A DNA stretch of 64,000 nucleotides from an uncultured Clostridium sp. (GTDB lineage Bacteria > Bacillota > Clostridia > Lachnospirales > Lachnospiraceae), in contig UQMJ01000004.1 of the NCBI GenBank assembly GCA_900542035.1, forward strand, positions 84,074 to 148,073, written 5' to 3'. The translations under genes and the position numbers were made by a program. Numbering within the stretch: the stretch's first letter is position 1; every line of letters begins with the position of its first letter. Below, piece by piece: positions 60,595 through 64,000 of this stretch. The notes below the pieces were generated by a model. That model saw only the letters and a program-made list of their open reading frames with translations. It was not told the origin of the DNA and ran no database searches.

Positions 60595-61472
60595 AGCGAT
60601 TGCTGGTATTAAGCGGTAAGGGAGGCACTGGAAAGACGACGGTATCAGCAGCATTTATCCGCTTGTCCAAGGCAAGGGCGGCTGCAGACTGCGATGTAGA
60701 CGCGCCCAACCTCCATCTGGTTATGGAACAGGAGACTGAACCGGAAGTAACCGAGTTTATGGGAGGAGACAAGGCACAAGCAGATCCGGATATCTGTACC
60801 GGCTGCGGAAAATGCGAAGCCTCCTGCAGGTTTGAAGCCATCCGTCTCTTTGATGGAAAGGCAGTTGTAAATGAATACGCCTGCGAGGGCTGTGGGGTGT
60901 GCCAGTTTGTATGTCCGGTCCAGGCAGTTTCTCTGGTTCCGGATATTGCCGGAAGGAGAGAACTGTACCGTGGAAATCAGGTGTTTTCTACAGCAGCGCT
61001 GAAAATGGGACGGGGCAATTCCGGCAAACTGGTAACAGATGTAAAAATGGCGATGCTAAAAAATGCGCTGGACTGTGACCTGGCCATTGCAGATGGGTCT
61101 CCTGGGATTGGATGTCCGGTCATTTCTTCTATCAGCGGAATGGATCTGGTACTGATTGTGGCAGAAGCCAGCGAAAGCGGATACAGCGATCTGGGCCGTC
61201 TGGTAAAAACTGCAGAGACCTTTCAGGCAAAGCTGGCGGTATGCGTCAATAAATGGGATGCCAGTCCGGACTACACCAGAAAGATAGAAACGTTCTGTCA
61301 GACACAAAACCTGCCGTTTGTGGGGAAAATCCCATTTGATCCTGAAGCGGTAAAAGCAGTCAATACAGGCCGCTCTATTGCAGATATAGACTGCGCGGCC
61401 GGAAACGCAGTAAGGGAAATCTATAAAAAAGTAATGGAACTGCTGAATCTACAATTCAGCAGTTTATCATAG
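60591..61472 (+). CDS. Ferredoxin-type MinD/Mrp-like ATPase (second)
   Basis: The 293-residue protein begins MKRLLVLSGKGGTGKTT (Walker A KGGTGKT). It has two 4Fe-4S motifs (CTGCGKCEASCRFEA and CEGCGVCQFVCPVQA, about residues 66-110) and the Walker B segment DLAIADGSPGIGCPV. It probably forms a heterodimer with the upstream ATPase. The last codons coincide with a perfect hairpin. ATG 60591 overlaps the previous stop through ATGA. Confidence 0.88.
   Translation: MKRLLVLSGKGGTGKTTVSAAFIRLSKARAAADCDVDAPNLHLVMEQETEPEVTEFMGGDKAQADPDICTGCGKCEASCRFEAIRLFDGKAVVNEYACEGCGVCQFVCPVQAVSLVPDIAGRRELYRGNQVFSTAALKMGRGNSGKLVTDVKMAMLKNALDCDLAIADGSPGIGCPVISSISGMDLVLIVAEASESGYSDLGRLVKTAETFQAKLAVCVNKWDASPDYTRKIETFCQTQNLPFVGKIPFDPEAVKAVNTGRSIADIDCAAGNAVREIYKKVMELLNLQFSSLS
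61438..61464 (+). repeat. Hairpin in the last codons of the second MinD-like gene
   Basis: AACTGCTGAAT (61438-61448), CTACA, ATTCAGCAGTT (61454-61464) is a perfect 11-bp stem within the gene's 3' end, 31 bases before the next start. No T run follows. Confidence 0.65.
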
Positions 61473-61495
61473 AAATAAAAAAGGAGAATCAAACT

Positions 61496-61855
61496 ATGAA
61501 AATTGCAGTTTCTTGTAACGGAAGCCAGATTTGGCCACATTTTGGACATTGTGAAAACTTTATGATTTATGATGCGGAAGATGGGAAAATCACGTCTGAA
61601 CAGTCCGTTCCCAACCCAGGACACAGACCAGGATTCCTTCCCAACTTTCTGGCGGACATGGGTGTAGAAGTGATGATCGCCGGCGGTATGGGAGGCGGCG
61701 CCGTAGATATTTTTAATGAGCGCGGCGTAGAAGTGGTATTAGGCGCACAGGGAGATGCAAAATCTGCTGTAGAAGCATACTTACGGGGAGAATTAGAGTC
61801 TACCGGTTCAGTCTGCCATGAGCACGAACACGCTCACGAATGCGGCGAACACTAA
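61496..61855 (+). CDS. NifX-like Fe-Mo/Fe-S cluster-binding protein
   Basis: The 119-residue protein matches the dinitrogenase iron-molybdenum cofactor-binding family (KIAVSCNGSQIWPHFGHCENFMIYDAEDGKI, ADMGVEVMIAGGMGGGAVDIF in segments). It ends in a His/Glu/Cys-rich tail (HEHEHAHECGEH) that could hold metal. It closes the DUF134-NifX, ATPase, ATPase cluster and probably carries the cluster that the ATPases assemble. AAGGAG precedes ATG. A strong terminator follows. Confidence 0.86.
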   Translation: MKIAVSCNGSQIWPHFGHCENFMIYDAEDGKITSEQSVPNPGHRPGFLPNFLADMGVEVMIAGGMGGGAVDIFNERGVEVVLGAQGDAKSAVEAYLRGELESTGSVCHEHEHAHECGEH

Positions 61856-61895
61856 GGTTTTCGGAAACAGAAAAATAAACAGAAGAAAACAGGAA

Positions 61896-61918
61896 GGGGG
61901 CTTTTGGCCCCCTTTTTA
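61896..61918. terminator. Terminator between the Fe-S cluster and hicB-like genes
   Basis: GGGGGC, TTTTG, GCCCCC and a TTTTT run (61913 onward) form a strong terminator. Confidence 0.85.
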
Positions 61919-62191
61919 TTCGTCCCAACCGTCCCGCAGGCGGATGGTAGCAGTAACATTGCGGATTACGTCCCCTTCTTCTGTCGGAATGTCGACTTCG
62001 CGGCTTCGGGCCGGCAAATCAAAGGATTCTTCCAGTTCTAACGCGATCCAGTCTATTTCTGCTTCTTTGGCCTTTTCTAACGCGTCTTCCATCGTGGGGC
62101 CTTCTGCATAGCAGCCTTCTAAATCTGGAAAGGTTACATGAATCATGCCATCTTCCTTCTTTTTAAAGACCGCCGGATATACAAATTTCAT
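61916..62191 (-). CDS. HicB-like antitoxin-fold protein, solitary
   Basis: The 91-residue protein has the HicB partial RNase-H-like fold (YPAVFKKKEDGMIHVTFPDLEGCYAEGPTMEDALEKAKEA in segments, residues 5-45), without an obvious C-terminal DNA-binding domain. HicB proteins normally neutralise the HicA mRNA toxin; no hicA is adjacent. GAGGTGA lies before ATG 62191. It may be a lone antitoxin or a regulator. Confidence 0.78.
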   Translation of the reverse strand: MKFVYPAVFKKKEDGMIHVTFPDLEGCYAEGPTMEDALEKAKEAEIDWIALELEESFDLPARSREVDIPTEEGDVIRNVTATIRLRDGWDE

Positions 62192-62238
62192 ACGTCTGTC
62201 ACCTCAATTCATTTTTCCCAGACAGGGATTTGTCTGTT

Positions 62239-62267
62239 ATTGTACTATGAATTTTGCAAATTCACAA
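62239..62267 (-). promoter_or_regulatory. Predicted promoter of the hicB-like gene
   Basis: On the minus strand TTGTGA (62267-62262) and TACAAT (62244-62239) have a 17-bp spacer. Confidence 0.45.
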
Positions 62268-62284
62268 TCCTGAAGGGGAAAATA

Positions 62285-62313
62285 TTGCATTGAAATGTGG
62301 AAACTGATATAAT
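62285..62313 (+). promoter_or_regulatory. Predicted promoter of malQ
   Basis: TTGCAT (62285-62290) and TATAAT (62308-62313) have a 17-bp spacer, leaving a leader of about 65 bases. Confidence 0.6.
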
Positions 62314-62385
62314 TAAGTATTGCCGGAACGGTCTGATTTATAAGTGTTTTCCGGCGTCAGAAAACGTTCAGGGGAGAGAACAGAT

Positions 62386-63885
62386 ATGAGAGAGTGCGGA
62401 ATGCTGCTTCCGGTTTTCAGTCTGCCGTCCAGATATGGAATCGGCTCGTTTTCCAGGGAAGCATATGAATTTGTAGACATCCTTGCCCAGGCAGGACAGA
62501 AATACTGGCAGATACTGCCGTTAGGACCCACTGGATATGGAGATTCCCCTTACCAGTCTTTTTCTGCATTTGCAGGAAATCCGCTGTTGATTGATTTGGA
62601 GCAGTTGGTAGAGGAAGGGCTTTTGACAGAAGAAGCGTGTCTGGAAACGGATTTTGGAGACGATTTAAGAACTATCGATTACGACAAAGTCCATGCAGGG
62701 AAAAAGAGCCTTTTCAAAATAGCTTATGAAAACTGGAAAGAAAAAGAAAACCTGGATTCTCCGGAAAAAATCCATGAAAAAGCCAGACAGGGGTTAATGG
62801 AAGATACTGTAGAATACTGCTTTTATATGGCGCTTAGAGAAGCATTTGATGATAAAGAGTGGACAAAATGGGAAGAAGGAATCCGGCTGCGCCGTCCGGA
62901 GGCTTTGGATCATTACCGGAGGGAGCTGGCAGATGAGATTGGCTTCCATGAGTTTTTGCAACTGACATTTACAGACCAGTGGACCAGGCTGAGAAACTAT
63001 GCCAATGAAAAAGGGATCCGCATGATTGGCGACATTCCGATTTACGTTTCATTTGACAGTGCAGACGCCTGGGCGCATCCGGAAATGTTCCAGTTTGAAC
63101 CCGACGGGACGCCGAAAGCCGTTGCAGGCTGTCCGCCGGATGCATTTTCGGAAACCGGACAGCTGTGGGGAAATCCGCTGTACGACTGGGACTACCATGA
63201 AAAAACCGGATTTGGCTGGTGGATCCGCAGAACCGACTACAGCTTCCGTCTGTATGATGTAGTAAGAATCGACCATTTCAGAGGCTTTGACGAGTATTAT
63301 TCCATTCCTTATGGGGAAGAAACCGCGATGAACGGCCATTGGGAAAAAGGCCCTGGAATGAAGCTTTTTAATACGCTGAAAGGCTGGTTTGGAAGCCTTC
63401 CGGTAATCGCGGAAGATTTGGGAACCCTGACTCCAAGCGTCTATGAACTGTTGGAAGCATCCGGTTTTCCTGGAATGAAGATCCTGGAATTTGCATTTGA
63501 CGCCAGCGGTTCCAGCGCCTATCTGCCCCACAATTATAAAAATCCAAACTGTGTCGTTTATACAGGAACCCATGATAATGATACGGTTCAGGGCTGGTTT
63601 GACAAGCTGGAAGGAGCAGATTTGGAATTTACTGCCGATTACCTGAATATAAATCCGGAGAAGGCAGAAAACGTAAACTGGGAATTTATCCGTCTGGCGC
63701 TATCAAGCATTGCAGACCTGGCGATTATTCCGGTGCAGGATTATCTGGGCCTGGATTCCAGCGCCCGGATCAATGAGCCTGCAACAGTTGGAACCAACTG
63801 GAAGTGGAGAATGCTGGATGGGGAACTGACTGGGGAAATTGCGGATAAGTGCCGCAGGATGGCCAGACTTTATGGAAGGTATTAG
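62386..63885 (+). CDS. malQ: 4-alpha-glucanotransferase
   Basis: MalQ (amylomaltase) rearranges maltodextrins, working with glycogen synthesis and breakdown genes such as glgB. The 499-residue GH77 protein has GMLLPVFSLPSRYGIGSFS at the N-terminus, QILPLGPTGYGDSPYQSFSAFAGNPLLIDL, GDIPIYVSFDSADAWA, the nucleophile region VVRIDHFRGFDEYY, the acid segment PVIAEDLGTLTP and YTGTHDNDTVQGW. ATG 62386 has GGGGAGAG upstream; a GTG at 62344 is less likely. Own promoter; terminator after it. Confidence 0.95.
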   Translation: MRECGMLLPVFSLPSRYGIGSFSREAYEFVDILAQAGQKYWQILPLGPTGYGDSPYQSFSAFAGNPLLIDLEQLVEEGLLTEEACLETDFGDDLRTIDYDKVHAGKKSLFKIAYENWKEKENLDSPEKIHEKARQGLMEDTVEYCFYMALREAFDDKEWTKWEEGIRLRRPEALDHYRRELADEIGFHEFLQLTFTDQWTRLRNYANEKGIRMIGDIPIYVSFDSADAWAHPEMFQFEPDGTPKAVAGCPPDAFSETGQLWGNPLYDWDYHEKTGFGWWIRRTDYSFRLYDVVRIDHFRGFDEYYSIPYGEETAMNGHWEKGPGMKLFNTLKGWFGSLPVIAEDLGTLTPSVYELLEASGFPGMKILEFAFDASGSSAYLPHNYKNPNCVVYTGTHDNDTVQGWFDKLEGADLEFTADYLNINPEKAENVNWEFIRLALSSIADLAIIPVQDYLGLDSSARINEPATVGTNWKWRMLDGELTGEIADKCRRMARLYGRY

Positions 63886-63898
63886 ATATGAAATATAA

Positions 63899-63932
63899 AA
63901 AAGGAAACTGTCTGCGGGCAGTTTCCTTTTTG
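63899..63932 (+). terminator. Terminator after malQ
   Basis: AAGGAAACTG (63901-63910) pairs with CAGTTTCCTT (63919-63928), with A and T tracts on either side. The remainder of the window, 63933-64000, shows nothing recognisable. Confidence 0.9.
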
Positions 63933-64000
63933 CAATTCAGAACCGCTAGCATCCGTGTACAGGGGTAACACGCCTCAAAGAGGGAGAATTTCCCCATTTT

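Noticed and set aside
62358..62376. CcpA or LacI site before malQ
   Set aside because: AGAAAACGTTCAGG has the AACGTT core but misses several consensus positions; too weak to list as an operator.
63770..63997. Minus-strand gene at the window end
   Set aside because: It overlaps the malQ 3' end and its terminator, and has no recognisable protein features.
1..64000. Insertion sequences, prophage or integrative element
   Set aside because: No transposase, integrase, phage structural gene or flanking repeat was found; the gene order reads as ordinary chromosome.

Overview
The window looks like chromosomal DNA of an anaerobic Firmicute of class Clostridia, most likely a Lachnospiraceae gut bacterium. 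This rests on the gene order rho-rpmE-yqhQ(DUF1385)-prmC-prfA, strong AGGAGG ribosome-binding sites, TTGACA/TATAAT promoters, a split transketolase, an iron-sulfur cysteine desulfidase and a paired ferredoxin/MinD ATPase cluster. The species cannot be fixed from the sequence alone. No rRNA, tRNA, IS element, prophage or CRISPR array was seen. No gap without a gene exceeds about 300 bases; the larger ones (1185-1393, 5099-5377, 14531-14795, 16464-16678, 49942-50165, 62192-62385) hold the promoters, hairpins and operators listed.

Layout. 1-6781: end of a DUF1576 membrane protein, mscL with a zinc-ribbon tail, an AT-rich sugar isomerase/solute-binding protein pair, cyuA on the minus strand, rho. 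6939-10131: rpmE and a translation-termination operon (yqhQ, prmC, prfA). 10234-14530: dTDP-sugar genes rfbA, rfbB, rfbD (no rfbC) followed by glmM. 14796-18411: leuA, with a long structured leader, and a convergent split transketolase. 18599-22641: a two-component system and a DEAD-box helicase preceded by a promoter-terminator pair. 22747-24114: aldehyde dehydrogenase.

24235-34518 is a coherent nucleoside-scavenging locus: ribokinase, LacI repressor, amidohydrolase/deaminase, nucleoside hydrolase, nucleoside deoxyribosyltransferase, ABC ATPase, two permeases, an odd RarA-C-terminal-like protein, and a BMP-family lipoprotein. The lipoprotein and ABC transporter would import nucleosides, the hydrolase would release ribose, and the ribokinase would make ribose-5-phosphate. 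A LacI-type operator lies just downstream of the locus promoter.

34677-45394 is a mixed accessory stretch: a nagA-like deacetylase, two MATE exporters each next to a divergent regulator (AraC, LysR), a TSUP transporter, a GNAT acetyltransferase, a Fic protein preceded by a 12-bp tandem array, an esterase and a GH88 hydrolase. 45570-49941 is a polyamine-type ABC operon (potR-like XRE/cupin regulator, potA, potB, and a fused potC-potD). 50166-55442: lactonase, aroC, rpiB, a small secreted protein, lepB, and a DUF3810 metallopeptidase broken by one frameshift. 55513-63885: glgB with a histone-like lysine/alanine tail, mscS, an Orp/NifX-like Fe-S cluster with three copies of a palindromic operator, a solitary HicB-like protein, and malQ.
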